From positions 1 to 64,000 of the forward strand of contig BGOU01000010.1 in the NCBI GenBank assembly GCA_003569705.1: a stretch of DNA of 64,000 nucleotides. Reading direction: 5' to 3'. A model generated the notes under the pieces. The model did no database searches. It was given only the letters and a program-made list of their open reading frames with translations, and was not told where the DNA came from. Both the position numbers and the translations under genes were made by a program. Every line of letters begins with the position of its first letter. The first letter of the stretch is position 1. Shown one piece after another: positions 26,177 to 36,537 of this stretch. The DNA comes from Nitrosarchaeum sp. Lineage in GTDB: Archaea; Thermoproteota; Nitrososphaeria; Nitrososphaerales; Nitrosopumilaceae.

Positions 26177-26599
26177 TTATATTTTTCTTAATTTTGAAAC
26201 GCCAATTGTAATGTGATCAATTATATCTTTTAGTGGAGTACCTGGACCAAACACTTCATCGACCCCTGATTTTTTGAGATCTTTTTTATCTTCTTCAGGT
26301 ATGACTCCTCCTCCAACCACTAGTACGTCTTTGATTCCTTTTTTGTTTAGTGCTTGCACTACTCTTGGAAATAATGTACCGTGTGCACCATTAAGTAGAC
26401 TCATTGCAATTACATCTACATCTTCATCTTCTGCAATCTGTGCAATTCTATCTGGAGTAGCAAAAAGACCCGAGTAAATTACCTCCATTCCTGCATCTCT
26501 AAATGCCCTGCACAATACTAGGGCACCTCTATCATGACCATCCAAGCCCAATTTTGCCACAAGAATTTTGACCGGTCTGGAATCTGTCTTTTGTTTCAT
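26177..26599 (-). CDS. mcmB: Methylmalonyl-CoA mutase small subunit (B12-binding)
   Basis: A 140-residue cobalamin-binding subunit. AKLGLDGHDRGALVLCRAFR is the DxHxxG signature whose His ligates cobalt, followed by DVIAMSLLNGAHGTLFPRVV and VVGGGVIPEEDKKDL. It pairs with the catalytic subunit at 30840-32450. Together they interconvert methylmalonyl-CoA and succinyl-CoA in the 3HP/4HB cycle. It is convergent with ilvC (4 bases apart). In N. maritimus the two subunits are also encoded a few genes apart (from memory). Confidence 0.95.
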   Translation of the reverse strand: MKQKTDSRPVKILVAKLGLDGHDRGALVLCRAFRDAGMEVIYSGLFATPDRIAQIAEDEDVDVIAMSLLNGAHGTLFPRVVQALNKKGIKDVLVVGGGVIPEEDKKDLKKSGVDEVFGPGTPLKDIIDHITIGVSKLRKI

Positions 26600-26727
26600 G
26601 GTTAGTGCTTGTTATTCATTATTTTAAAGCCTTTATTTGATTTTCGTCTCTGCGAAACATAGTACTTGAAATACCTTATTGAATCAAAATAAATTAAAAA
26701 ATATTCAAGATGAAAGTAAAAGGAAAA

Positions 26728-26871
26728 TTATTTGAAGGATTTTACAATACAGTCATTAATTACTTTTGAAAAACTCACTGATTCTGAGGATTCCTTGATT
26801 TGTTTTGCTTGAAGACTACGGAGTTTTTTAATGACTTCCTCATCTAGCATTATTGTAATTCTCTGATTCAT
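26728..26871 (-). CDS. 47-residue ribbon-helix-helix (CopG/Arc-type) protein
   Basis: MNQRITIMLDEEVIKKLRSL, then a second helix with SVSFSKVINDCIVKSF: one strand and two helices, the RHH DNA-binding fold. ATG 26871 to TAA 26728 reads without interruption. A strong TATA box (GGTATAAATATAA, minus strand near 26892-26904) precedes it. No toxin-like gene is adjacent, so it is more likely a free regulator than half of a toxin-antitoxin pair. Divergent from the aminopeptidase gene, which it might control. Confidence 0.75.
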   Translation of the reverse strand: MNQRITIMLDEEVIKKLRSLQAKQIKESSESVSFSKVINDCIVKSFK

Positions 26872-26974
26872 AATGACAATGTATAAAAATTATATTTATA
26901 CCTAAGGTCAATGTTCATTTTTCGTTTTTTCATTATTCGAAATTTACATAAAGCGCTAGAAAAGTACCTTTACT

Positions 26975-29473
26975 GTGAAGGTAATCCCTGTAAACTATAT
27001 GCTTGAATTTGAGCCTATTTTCAAAAATTTTACCTTTAATGGAAAAGAGATTATTACTGTAGAGTGCAAAGAACTTGTAAATTCAATTACTTTGCACTGC
27101 GCTGAGCTCAAAATAAGTTCATGCCATGTTAGACACAATGGAATTCATGAAAAGGCAGTCACCAAAATTAATGTAAAAAAAGAAGAACTTACAATCATCA
27201 TTAAAAATAAAATCAAAGGTAAGGCTTTTGTTGAAATTGAATTCACTGGAGAATTAAATGATCGTTTACTTGGGTTTTACAGAAGTCAATACAAACAAAA
27301 TGGCAAGACAAAATATCTCGCAACATCACAATTTGAGGCAGCTGATGCAAGAAGGGCATTTCCCTGCTGGGATGAGCCCGACGCCAAGGCGACATTTGAT
27401 ATTTCCATAATTGCAGAAAACAAGTTTACTGCAATCTCTAACATGCCAGTTGCATCAAAAAAGAGGATGAAAAATAAAACTCTATACAAATTTACAAAAA
27501 CCCCTGTAATGTCTACATATCTTGTCTATCTTGGTGTAGGTGAGTTTGAATATCTTACAGGTAAGATTGGCAAAATTCAAGTTCGTGTAATTACTACAAA
27601 GGGAAATAAATCAAAAGGCAAGTATTCTCTCGAGCTTGGAAAGAAACTACTTTTATCCTATGAAAAATATTTTGGAATAACATACCCCTTGCCTAAATTG
27701 GATTTAATAGCAATTCCAGATTTTGCTGCAGGTGCAATGGAAAACTGGGGTGCAATAACATTTAGAGAGACTATTCTTCTTTATGACCCAAAGACATCTT
27801 CAACTAGAACAAAGCAATACATCGCAGAAGTAATCTCCCATGAGATTGCGCATCAGTGGTTTGGAAATCTTGTTACAATGAAATGGTGGAATGATTTGTG
27901 GCTAAATGAGAGCTTTGCAACATTTATGGCGACAAAGTTTGTTGACAAGTTCTACCCTGAATGGGACTTGTGGAACCAATTTCTTGAAGATACTATGAAC
28001 ACTGCAATGGGTCTTGATTCGTTAAAAAACACACATCCTATTGATGTCAAAGTAAATTCAACATCTGAAATCCGAGAAATCTTTGATGCAATATCTTATG
28101 ATAAAGGAGGATGTGTTTTAAGAATGTTAGAGCACTATGTCGGTGAATCAAATTTCCAAAAAGGATTAAAGCAATATCTCTCTGATTTCAAATACAAAAA
28201 TGCTGAAGGTCAAGATCTTTGGGATGCAATAGGCAAGATCTCCAAAATGCCTGTACGTGCAATGGTTTTGACATGGTTAAGACAACCTGGATTTCCAGTA
28301 ATAGAGATTGAAAAACAAGATTCGACATTACATCTAAAGCAAAGACGATACATGCTGGAATCTGATAAAAAATCAAATAGCGGCTTATGGTCTATCCCTC
28401 TTTCTGTTGGAGTAAAAGATGAGTTGTTCCAAAAACTTTTTACAACAAAAGCCATGTCTGTAAAATTACCTAAAGACAATATTGGTTTTGTAGCAAATTT
28501 TGGAAGAAAAGGATTCTACCGTGTAAAATACGATGAATCCACTTTATTGGATCTTAAAATGCTTGTAGACCAAAAACAAATTCCACCAATTGATAGATGG
28601 GCAATTCAAAATGATCTGTTTTCATTATGTGTATCTGGTGATGAAACCGTTCGTAACTATCTTGATTTTTCTGATGCATACTATGATGAAGACAGTTACC
28701 TGGCATCTGTAAATGTCGCACACAACTTGTCTTCATTGTATTTTAGAGCATTTAATGAAGAATTCTCTACAGAAATTCATAATTATGCCATTAATTATCT
28801 AAAGAAAATTTTGTATGACTTGGGATGGAGCCCTAAAAAAACAGACAAACACACTGATGCTCTAATGAGGGGATTTGCGATTTCCACACTGGGTAAATTA
28901 GATGATGATGAAGTTACAATTGAATCCGAAAACAGATACAAACAATTCCTAAAAAATCCTAGTTCACTGCCTCCTGACTTGGTTGAACCTGTTTGCTCTG
29001 TTATGGCCTGGAATGGAAATTCCAAAACACATGAAGAATTAACCAAACTTTACAGAAATGCAAAAACAATGGAAGAAAAACTTCGCTTCCTTGGAGCAAT
29101 GTGTAGTTTCAAAGATGAAAAATTATTGTTAAAATCATTGAATTTCTCACAAACTTCGGAGGTTCGCTCTCAAAACATGCAGCTGCCAATCATGAAAGTA
29201 GCAGCAAATCCATATGGTAAAAAAATTCTATGGCCTTGGCTTAAGACAAACTGGCCAAAACTTAGCAAAAAAGTCGGTCGTGGTAATCCACTGTTTAATA
29301 GAATTGTTGCAAGCATCTCTTCTATTGCAGATGACTCTATGGAAAAAGAGATCCGTCAATTTTTCAAAAAGAATCCTACACCTGGTACTGAAAGGACACA
29401 AGAGCAAACTCTTGAACGAATTAGAATTAATTCCAAATTCTTGCGTAGGATGAGAAAAGAATTTACATCATAA
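26975..29473 (+). CDS. M1-family zinc aminopeptidase
   Basis: An 832-residue enzyme of the PepN/tricorn-interacting-factor group that removes N-terminal residues from peptides. The substrate motif is GAMENWGA (near residue 255). The zinc site is HEIAHQWFGN with a downstream glutamate in WLNESFATFMA. A C-terminal helical ERAP-like domain fills residues 500-832. No signal peptide, so it is cytoplasmic and probably downstream of the proteasome. It starts with GTG. Full length and intact. Confidence 0.95.
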   Translation: MKVIPVNYMLEFEPIFKNFTFNGKEIITVECKELVNSITLHCAELKISSCHVRHNGIHEKAVTKINVKKEELTIIIKNKIKGKAFVEIEFTGELNDRLLGFYRSQYKQNGKTKYLATSQFEAADARRAFPCWDEPDAKATFDISIIAENKFTAISNMPVASKKRMKNKTLYKFTKTPVMSTYLVYLGVGEFEYLTGKIGKIQVRVITTKGNKSKGKYSLELGKKLLLSYEKYFGITYPLPKLDLIAIPDFAAGAMENWGAITFRETILLYDPKTSSTRTKQYIAEVISHEIAHQWFGNLVTMKWWNDLWLNESFATFMATKFVDKFYPEWDLWNQFLEDTMNTAMGLDSLKNTHPIDVKVNSTSEIREIFDAISYDKGGCVLRMLEHYVGESNFQKGLKQYLSDFKYKNAEGQDLWDAIGKISKMPVRAMVLTWLRQPGFPVIEIEKQDSTLHLKQRRYMLESDKKSNSGLWSIPLSVGVKDELFQKLFTTKAMSVKLPKDNIGFVANFGRKGFYRVKYDESTLLDLKMLVDQKQIPPIDRWAIQNDLFSLCVSGDETVRNYLDFSDAYYDEDSYLASVNVAHNLSSLYFRAFNEEFSTEIHNYAINYLKKILYDLGWSPKKTDKHTDALMRGFAISTLGKLDDDEVTIESENRYKQFLKNPSSLPPDLVEPVCSVMAWNGNSKTHEELTKLYRNAKTMEEKLRFLGAMCSFKDEKLLLKSLNFSQTSEVRSQNMQLPIMKVAANPYGKKILWPWLKTNWPKLSKKVGRGNPLFNRIVASISSIADDSMEKEIRQFFKKNPTPGTERTQEQTLERIRINSKFLRRMRKEFTS

Positions 29474-29478
29474 CACTC

Positions 29479-29883
29479 ATGGCAAAAAAAATATTTCCTA
29501 TAATTTCTATTGTTGTAATTACTGCATTGGGATTGTTTTTTATTTTTGATTCTGATTCAAACAAAGATGTCTTAAAATCTACATTTGAAATTGATGCAAC
29601 CTATTATGATGCCGGATATGTTAAGGTTTCATATCTGGATAAAACAACAAAAACTAATCATGTTGTACTGGAAATTTTGGGAATGGATGAATCTTTTCAA
29701 AAAACTTTATCTGGTTCTGAATTTGTAGAAACTGTCCCATTTCCAGTTACTCCAAAATATGGGTGGAAAGTTCATCCTGTAACATTTCTAATAGACCATG
29801 AAGAACTTGGAAAAATTTCCCTAAAAACTGAAATCCACCCATCTGGTGAGCCTGCACCGCCAATTATCTACGGTAATCCTTAG
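29479..29883 (+). CDS. Membrane-anchored small protein
   Basis: A 134-residue protein. An N-terminal hydrophobic helix (IFPIISIVVITALGLFFIF, residues 5-23) probably anchors it with the rest outside. The remainder is strand-rich (YVKVSYLDKTTKTNHVVLEIL) and Pro-rich at the end (PSGEPAPPIIYGNP). Not recognised. It begins 5 bases after the aminopeptidase stop and ends 18 bases before meaB, so it is within that transcription unit. Confidence 0.7.
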   Translation: MAKKIFPIISIVVITALGLFFIFDSDSNKDVLKSTFEIDATYYDAGYVKVSYLDKTTKTNHVVLEILGMDESFQKTLSGSEFVETVPFPVTPKYGWKVHPVTFLIDHEELGKISLKTEIHPSGEPAPPIIYGNP

Positions 29884-29901
29884 ATCACACGCAAGATTTT
29901 A

Positions 29902-30843
29902 TTGCAGCTACAAAAAATTCATCTTGTATTGGATATTTCTGATTTAAAAAAAGGCAAAAGGGGAACAATTGCCAAAGCTATCAGCATAGTTGAAAATGAT
30001 CCTATTGAGGCAAGAAAACTAATCAAAAAAATATTCAAAGAAACTGGAAATGCATCCATAATTGGAATTACAGGACCTGCAGGTGCTGGTAAAAGTTCAC
30101 TAATCAACAAAACATCTGTAGCATTAAAAAAACTTCATACAAAACCAGCTGTTCTTGCAATTGATCCTACCAGTCATGTGACGGGTGGTGCAATATTGGG
30201 AGATAGAGTTAGAATGACAGAGTCTACTGATTCTGGAATTTATATCCGTAGTATTGCATCAAGGGGAGCGACTGGTGCTATTTCTAGATCATTGAGAAAC
30301 AGTATTAGAATTTTAGAATATGCTGGATTCAACCCAATAATTATTGAAAGTGTTGGTGCAGGTCAAACGGAAATTGAGATTTCAAATATAGCAGATATTA
30401 CCGTAGTTGTTTTTAATCCTAATACTGGTGATAGCATTCAAACCATAAAGGCAGGATTGACTGAAATTGGAGATATCTATCTTGTTAACAAAAGTGATCT
30501 TGATGGAGCCAATCAACTCTTTGACGCAGTTCGTGACTATATCGGCTCATCTGAGAAAAATCCTGTAATTTTAAAGACATCTGTTAAGAAAAACTCTGGA
30601 ATATCTGAATTTGCCAGGACCCTAAAAGAAATGATGGTTATAAAAAATAAGAACAAGCAAGTAAAGGATACGACTAGACTCGAAACTGAATTAAAAGATA
30701 TCATTTTAAATAATATGAGTGAAAAGATTGAAGCAATGCTTGATTCTGATAAAACATTTTCCAAATATCTTAAAAAAATTCAATCAAAAGAAATGGATCC
30801 TTTTGAGGCTGCAGATAAAATTACAAAGTCTTTGACAACGTGA
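29902..30843 (+). CDS. meaB: MeaB/ArgK-type GTPase, methylmalonyl-CoA mutase chaperone
   Basis: A 313-residue G3E-family GTPase that loads and protects the B12 cofactor of the mutase. P-loop GITGPAGAGKSSLINK (residues about 53-68), DPTSHVTGGAILGDRVRM with the switch I acidic residue, ESVGAGQTEIEI, and NKSDLDGA for guanine recognition. The start at 29902 is TTG. The stop overlaps the start of mcmA by 4 bases, consistent with a chaperone for that enzyme. Confidence 0.95.
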   Translation: MQLQKIHLVLDISDLKKGKRGTIAKAISIVENDPIEARKLIKKIFKETGNASIIGITGPAGAGKSSLINKTSVALKKLHTKPAVLAIDPTSHVTGGAILGDRVRMTESTDSGIYIRSIASRGATGAISRSLRNSIRILEYAGFNPIIIESVGAGQTEIEISNIADITVVVFNPNTGDSIQTIKAGLTEIGDIYLVNKSDLDGANQLFDAVRDYIGSSEKNPVILKTSVKKNSGISEFARTLKEMMVIKNKNKQVKDTTRLETELKDIILNNMSEKIEAMLDSDKTFSKYLKKIQSKEMDPFEAADKITKSLTT

Positions 30844-32450
30844 AAAGTATGGTAAAAAAAGAAAATACAAAAAAGGAATCTGCAAAACAATACGTAACTG
30901 ATTCTAATTTTCCAGTAAAGAGAATTTATCAGAGATCTTCCAAGAAATACCTCAAAGAAGATTCAGGAGTGTATCCATTTACACGTGGAATTCATCCTGA
31001 AATGTTTCGTGAAAGATTTTGGACCATGAGACAATATTCTGGTTTTGGCGATGCAAAATTAACAAATGAACGATTCAAGTTCATGCTTGAAAAAGGCCAA
31101 ACAGGTCTTAGTATGGCATTTGATCTTCCAACTCAAATAGGATATGATCCTGATTCAACACAAGCAGAAGGCGAAGTAGGAAAAGTTGGTGTATCAATTG
31201 CATCTGTTAAAGACATGATGATTGCTTTTGATGGAATTCCTTTGGGAAAAGTTAGCTCTTCTATGACCATTAATTCCACTGCATCAACATTGCTTGCATA
31301 CTATATCGTGGTTGGTGAATCACAAGGATTTCCAAGTACTGAATTAAGAGGTACAACACAAAATGATATCCTCAAAGAATACATTGCAAGAAACACATAC
31401 ATCTATCCTCCAAAACCCTCAATGAGATTAATTGGAGATATGATTGGATACTGTGCTGATAAAGTTCCACAATGGTATCCAGTTTCAATCTCTGGTTATC
31501 ACATGCGAGAAGCTGGCTGCACTGCAACACAAGAAATTGCATTCACTCTTGCAAATGCTATTGCATATATTCAAACATGTATTGACCGGGGCTTGAAAAT
31601 AGATGATTTTGCACCAAGGCTTTCATTTTTCTTTTGTTGTACAATTGAATTTTTTGAAGAAGTTGCAAAGTTTAGAGTTGCAAGAAAAGTATATGCTAAA
31701 ATTCTCAAAGAAAAATTCCATGCAAAAGATCCTCGTTCATTACAATTAAAATTCCATACACAAACAAGTGGTGAATCTTTAACTGCACAACAATCAGACA
31801 ATAACATTGTACGCGTTGCCATACAAACAATGGCTGCAGTGATGGGCGGGACTCAGTCACTTCACACAAATTCTAGAGATGAGGCATTGGCTTTGCCTAC
31901 TCAGGAATCTGCAAAAATCGCTCTTAGAACACAGCAAATTGTAGCACATGAAAGCGGAGTAACTAAAACTTCAGACCCGATGGCTGGTTCTTACTATCTT
32001 GAGGAATTATGTGATCAGATTGAAGAGCATGTTTGGAAATATCTAAAACAAATTGAAAAAATGGGCGGATCCATCAAGGCAATTGAAAAAGGATTTTTCC
32101 AATCTGAAATTCATCAGAATGCATATCGTCTAAAGAAAGAGACTGATGCTGGAGACAGAGTCATAGTTGGTGTAAACAAGTACTCTGAAGTTGAAGGAAA
32201 ATCTCCTGAATTATTAAGGATTGATGGCAGAATTGAAATCCAGCAAAAGAAAGCACTCAAAGAACTAAGAGCATCAAGAGATAATAAAAAACTCGAAAAA
32301 GCATTATCTGCAATGAAGAGTGCAGCTGACACCGATGAGAATCTTATGCCATACATCATTGCATCTGCAAAAGCGTATGCAACTACTGGCGAAATCAGCA
32401 ACACATTCAGAGAAGTGTTTGGTGAATATCGTCCAAAAGAGGTCTTTTAA
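30840..32450 (+). CDS. mcmA: Methylmalonyl-CoA mutase large (catalytic) subunit
   Basis: A 536-residue catalytic subunit without B12 domain. The TIM-barrel shows YSGFGDAKLTNERFKFML, GLSMAFDLPTQIGYDPDS, SSMTINSTASTLLAYY and GGTQSLHTNSRDEALALPT. It forms succinyl-CoA from methylmalonyl-CoA or the reverse with McmB. GTG start at 30840 (MKSM) or the ATG 9 bases on. The last codons lie inside a 16-bp direct repeat (32434-32449), the left end of an integrated element. The element supplies the present TAA stop in place of an earlier TAG followed at once by the mce ATG (inferred from the right junction). Confidence 0.96.
   Translation: MKSMVKKENTKKESAKQYVTDSNFPVKRIYQRSSKKYLKEDSGVYPFTRGIHPEMFRERFWTMRQYSGFGDAKLTNERFKFMLEKGQTGLSMAFDLPTQIGYDPDSTQAEGEVGKVGVSIASVKDMMIAFDGIPLGKVSSSMTINSTASTLLAYYIVVGESQGFPSTELRGTTQNDILKEYIARNTYIYPPKPSMRLIGDMIGYCADKVPQWYPVSISGYHMREAGCTATQEIAFTLANAIAYIQTCIDRGLKIDDFAPRLSFFFCCTIEFFEEVAKFRVARKVYAKILKEKFHAKDPRSLQLKFHTQTSGESLTAQQSDNNIVRVAIQTMAAVMGGTQSLHTNSRDEALALPTQESAKIALRTQQIVAHESGVTKTSDPMAGSYYLEELCDQIEEHVWKYLKQIEKMGGSIKAIEKGFFQSEIHQNAYRLKKETDAGDRVIVGVNKYSEVEGKSPELLRIDGRIEIQQKKALKELRASRDNKKLEKALSAMKSAADTDENLMPYIIASAKAYATTGEISNTFREVFGEYRPKEVF
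32434..32449 (+). repeat. attL: left direct repeat
   Basis: CAAAAGAGGTCTTTTA encodes the last residues (KEVF) and stop of mcmA. The core AAAAGA-GG-TCTTTT is nearly palindromic, a common form for tyrosine-recombinase crossover sites. Further AGGTCT or AGACCT hexamers at 32453-32458 (inverted) and 32540-32545 (direct) may be arm sites. Confidence 0.8.
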
Positions 32451-32705
32451 TTAGACCTTTTCTTGATTTTATTTTAATTGTAGATTATCCTATTTGTTTT
32501 GCTATTCTACAAAGAAATTCATTACTAAAACCATTGGTTAGGTCTAAGAATTCAATGTATCTTGTTTAGTGGTTTGGCTTTTTTAAAATACTGAATAAAT
32601 TTTTCTAATGATGAATTAATGCATTTCAATAATCGCAACCATAACTACTGGTAGTAATTTGAGGCAACCATGATAAAATCATCAGTACAATTTTGGGGTA
32701 TAATG
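32451..32705. other. Left end of the element, no gene
   Basis: This 255-base stretch between attL and the adhesin stop codon shows no open frame. It carries the AGACCT/AGGTCT hexamers noted for attL and AT-rich runs. Confidence 0.5.
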
Positions 32706-35243
32706 TCAATGTTTGATGTGATCTTTCCGCATTTTATAAAATGGAACTACCAACACAGCTGGAACTATCAATAGAATTAGATAGAATTGCCATGAATTTT
32801 CATTATTTTGGACAGGCTTTGACATTATCATCTCACTAGGATCTATTCCAATTTTAAAGAAAATGGCATTGATTTCCTTTTCATCTAAATCTAGATTTTC
32901 AAGATTACTTTGAAGGGATTTTTTTGTGATTAGTCCCTGTTCAAACTGATCTATTGCACGCATTATTTTTACAGGCGTAGTGTCAAGTATTCCGCCAAAT
33001 CCTTGCTCATCTGTACTTTTAATCTTAAAAGGTATATTTCCAATCTGTACATTGTTGTATGTAGCAATTACTTCATAATTCCCACTTTCCCACTTTGAAT
33101 TAAGTTTTGTTGGAATGAAATATTCTCCCCTGTCATTTAATTTGACATTGAACTTGTCTTCAGAATCATCAGGATGAATGATTGTAATTTGAACATCGGG
33201 ATATTTTGGATTCTTGCCTACATTTCCAGATATTTCAACTGAAAGATTCTTTGTTTTAAGAGAGATAGTTTTTCCAACTTCTATGGATGTGTTAATTCCA
33301 CTTTCAATAGATTCTATTTTTATCGGAACTTTAACTAATTCAGGGATTGTAATTTTTCCTGATATGTTTGAACCTGATATCACATCCTTGGTTTTATCAA
33401 ATGATGACTGTGTATCTTTGTCAACTACATGAATCATTCCAGTAGACCACGGGTGAATTGCACAATAATATGGATATTCCCCTATCTGATTAAATTGAAA
33501 CTCGTATGTGCTTGCAGGTCTCAAAAATCCATTGAATCGGTTATCTGGGCCTGATTCAGGTTTGCCACTAGTAATTGCATGAACAAACGATGCATCCTTG
33601 TTTACCCAAGAGACAATTCCTCCTTTTAGTACAGTTGATTCGCTAGGATCAAAACATGCTTTCTTTAAAGCACATTGTGGTGAAGTGTGAATAACTGGAA
33701 TATGGATTTCTACAGTTTTTAGTATAGGATTGTCTCCAAATTGCTTTAGTACAGGATCATTAACTTCAATGGCATTTTCAGTTTTGGCATATGCAGGAAA
33801 GTGAGATTCGTTCCAAGTTTCAATCAATATGTCATTTGATGATATGGACTTTGCAAACTGAATATCAAAAATTGCCCAATACGCATCAAATTCTGGAGAT
33901 GCAACTACTTTGACATTTCCAAAAATTCCTTGAGGATCGCTAATTTTTACCTGACTGCCTTTTTCATATGATACAAAAGTATCCAGTTTTTTTATGTCAG
34001 TTGATTCCATGTCTGTAAAGTATAGTGCCACATGTTCAATGTTGAATCCTTTGTATTGATCGTACAATCTAATCTGAAACTGCACATGATCACCTTTCAC
34101 TGCAATAACTGGCAATATTTCCGTAGAGTATCCCTCTAGTGGAAAGAACTGACCAATTTTTACAAATCTTTCACCATAGTTTAGGCTGTCTGATACATAG
34201 CTCTGCATGCTGTATGGAAAATAATCCTCAAACTTTTGAGAGTCGGTCATATTTCCTTGATCAGACTTTGTCAGTATTTTGAATAACCCAATGCCATTGA
34301 TTTGTGGTGGAGGTCGTGTAGATTTTGAAGATGAATCAGATTGCACAGATTGTGAAGAACTTGTTATTGTTCCAAAAGATGTAAAATGTGAAGACCATAT
34401 CACCATGTCTGATCCTACTTTGATGTAACAAGTATCAGGTTGACCAGTACCTCCAATTTGTTCACTCGTACTAGTTGGATTATCGGCAATGCACTGTGTT
34501 GTGATGATTGTTCTTTCTTCATTGTCATTTACTGCATAATATGGAATGTAATCTCCTTGATCAGGTAAAACAATTCGTACTGGATTAGATACGGATAATC
34601 GTTCTCCTTTCTTTCCAATCTCAATGCAACTTTGTAATGTTTCATCGTCTTTTTTGATGTTAGTAGGACAATTCGAAGATATTATTCCATCAGGTAAATT
34701 CATTATTCCCAAAAATTGCTGACCGCTAATAGTTGTCTGGGGTTGAAAACTGATAGTAATAGTACTGCCAGATGATTCAGTAATGGAAATTTCCAAATTA
34801 GTGTTAGGAGTTGTGACTTGATTTGATACAGCAGGAGAAAATATTATTTTTGAATCAATGTTAGAATCTACTAGAACTGTGGAGATTACCGCATCAGTAG
34901 GAATAGTTACTTCTGAATTAGACAGAGTCAAATGTGCTGTAGTTTCTAAAACGGGCAAGATGTATGGCGATACTGTGATTGTAAATGATTTTGTTCCTAC
35001 ATTACCAGATGTATCAGATGCCACACATGAGATAATAGTTATTCCCTGTGGGAATGTACTGCCTGAAGTTGGAGAACATGATACCGATACGTTTCCATCA
35101 GTCTCATCGTTTGCAGAAGATGTAAACACTACCACACTGCCAGACTCGCTTGACGCATCAACGGTCATGTCTGCAGGTACTGTTACGATAGGCGATGTCG
35201 TATCAGATGGAATGAGTGTAAATGTAGAAGATGCTGACTCGTT

Positions 35244-35506
35244 TGATGCAGTGCCAGTACCTATTGCATTTATTGCTGAAACTCTGTAATTGTATTGGGC
35301 ATTATCTGCAAGACCAACACTGCTGTATGTCGTACTAGTAGAGCCAGTGTTTGCTACTATGGTAGAGAATACACCACCTACTGGTGACTCTCTTTCTATC
35401 TTGTAACCAGTAATTGTAGAACCACCATTGTATGGTGCAGTCCATGATAGATTGATTTGAGATGTACTAATGGCAGTTGCAGTAAATCCAGTTACCTGCG
35501 ATGGAA
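35244..35506 (-). repeat. FN3-coding direct repeat, copy 1 (300-bp period)
   Basis: About 263 bases that recur at 35544-35806 with only a few mismatches. The repeat encodes one FN3 domain (IPSQVTGFTATAISTSQINL ...). Near identity at DNA level implies recent duplication or gene conversion. Confidence 0.85.
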
Positions 35507-35543
35507 TGGTTTGGATTATTGGTGTAGTTGCATTTGCTGGTGC

Positions 35544-35806
35544 AGATGCAGTGCCAGTACCTATTGCATTTATTGCTGAAACTCTGTAATTGTATTGGGC
35601 ATTATCTGCAAGACCAACACTGCTGTATGTCGTACTAGTAGAGCCAGTGTTTGCTACAATGGTAGAGAATCCACCACCTACTGGTGACTCTCTTTCTATC
35701 TTGTAACCAGTAATTGTAGAACCACCATTGTATGGTGCAGTCCATGATAGATTGATTTGAGATGTACTAATGGCAGTTGCAGTAAATCCAGTTACCTGCG
35801 ATGGAA
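35544..35806 (-). repeat. FN3-coding direct repeat, copy 2
   Basis: Second copy of the FN3 unit, exactly 300 bases from the first. One visible protein difference is GGFSTIV here against GGVFSTIV in copy 1 (Gly-Gly-Phe versus Gly-Val-Phe). Confidence 0.85.
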
Positions 35807-36537
35807 TAGCGTTAGGAACTTCAAATTCTGCCCATGATACAGAAACGGAATCTGTTTTTGTAACAGTAGTAGAACATGTGGAAGCACAACTTGCAGTAAA
35901 TTCTAAACGTAGATTTGTGTAATCAGTAATTGCGTTTGCTTGAGCTGTTGTAAGCGTTTGTGTTGATAAAGTAAATGATGATGGTAGGGGGGGATGATTG
36001 CGTCCATGATGCAATTTGTGTCGTACCTTGTAGCAGTCTTATAACAAGTGATGGACTGTTGCTCCCAAGTGCATCTTCTTTGTAGGTGTATCTGATTATA
36101 TGACCCGTGCTTAGATTTGGATCAGTCACATCACTGATTGTAAAAGTAACAACGTTTGTTTGACTTTTGGCAAGCTTGGATGATTTTGTATGGTCTGCAT
36201 CATTTCGTACTGTTTCATCGATTTCTGTATAAGACCCGCTTGCCCAATTTCCAGACGCTACACCATCTGGTCTTTCATATTGTAATGCAAATGTAGGATG
36301 TACAAAACCAATTAAGCCGAGTCCAACTATAACCATAAACAGCATACACCATTTTGACTCTGGAATTATTTTCATGATCTCTGAAACCTGATTATTGTCA
36401 CACCCCATTGTTATCAAGGATGATTTTTTGTATAAAAAGACACATGGAAATTATCAGCCATGAATGATTCCATTGTGGAACAAGTCATAGAAATCATGAT
36501 TATTTCTCATAATCTTTTTTATTCATTAGCGAATTCT

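Larger units (their letters stand above)
32706..36375 (-). pseudogene. Large surface protein: two FN3 repeats, HYR domain, cupredoxin domain, C-terminal membrane anchor; one frameshift
   Basis: Two frames join into about 1,222 residues. The N-terminus has a signal peptide (WCMLFMVIVGLGLIGFV, ending in PTFA) and a beta domain. A run of seven C (+ strand G7 at 35987-35993) then shifts the frame, and six C would read through as SSPLPSSFTL. Two nearly identical FN3 domains of 100 residues follow, then a HYR domain (SPIVTVPADMTVDASSES). Beta-rich regions lead to a cupredoxin near the C-terminus with ligands His in SFVHAITSG, and Cys, His, Met in YYCAIHPWSTGM. A final helix (FYLILLIVPAVLVVPFYKM) anchors it. 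Copper-binding adhesin is the best reading. The frame is open upstream to 36417, and ATG 36375 suits the signal. Confidence 0.75.

Noticed and set aside
26728-26871. RHH protein as antitoxin of a toxin-antitoxin pair
   Set aside because: No toxin-sized ORF is adjacent on either side. The neighbours are mcmB and an aminopeptidase.
34858-35289. Open frame of 143 residues on the + strand
   Set aside because: It lies antisense inside the FN3/HYR surface-protein gene, has low-complexity Val/Thr/Asp composition and no start signals.
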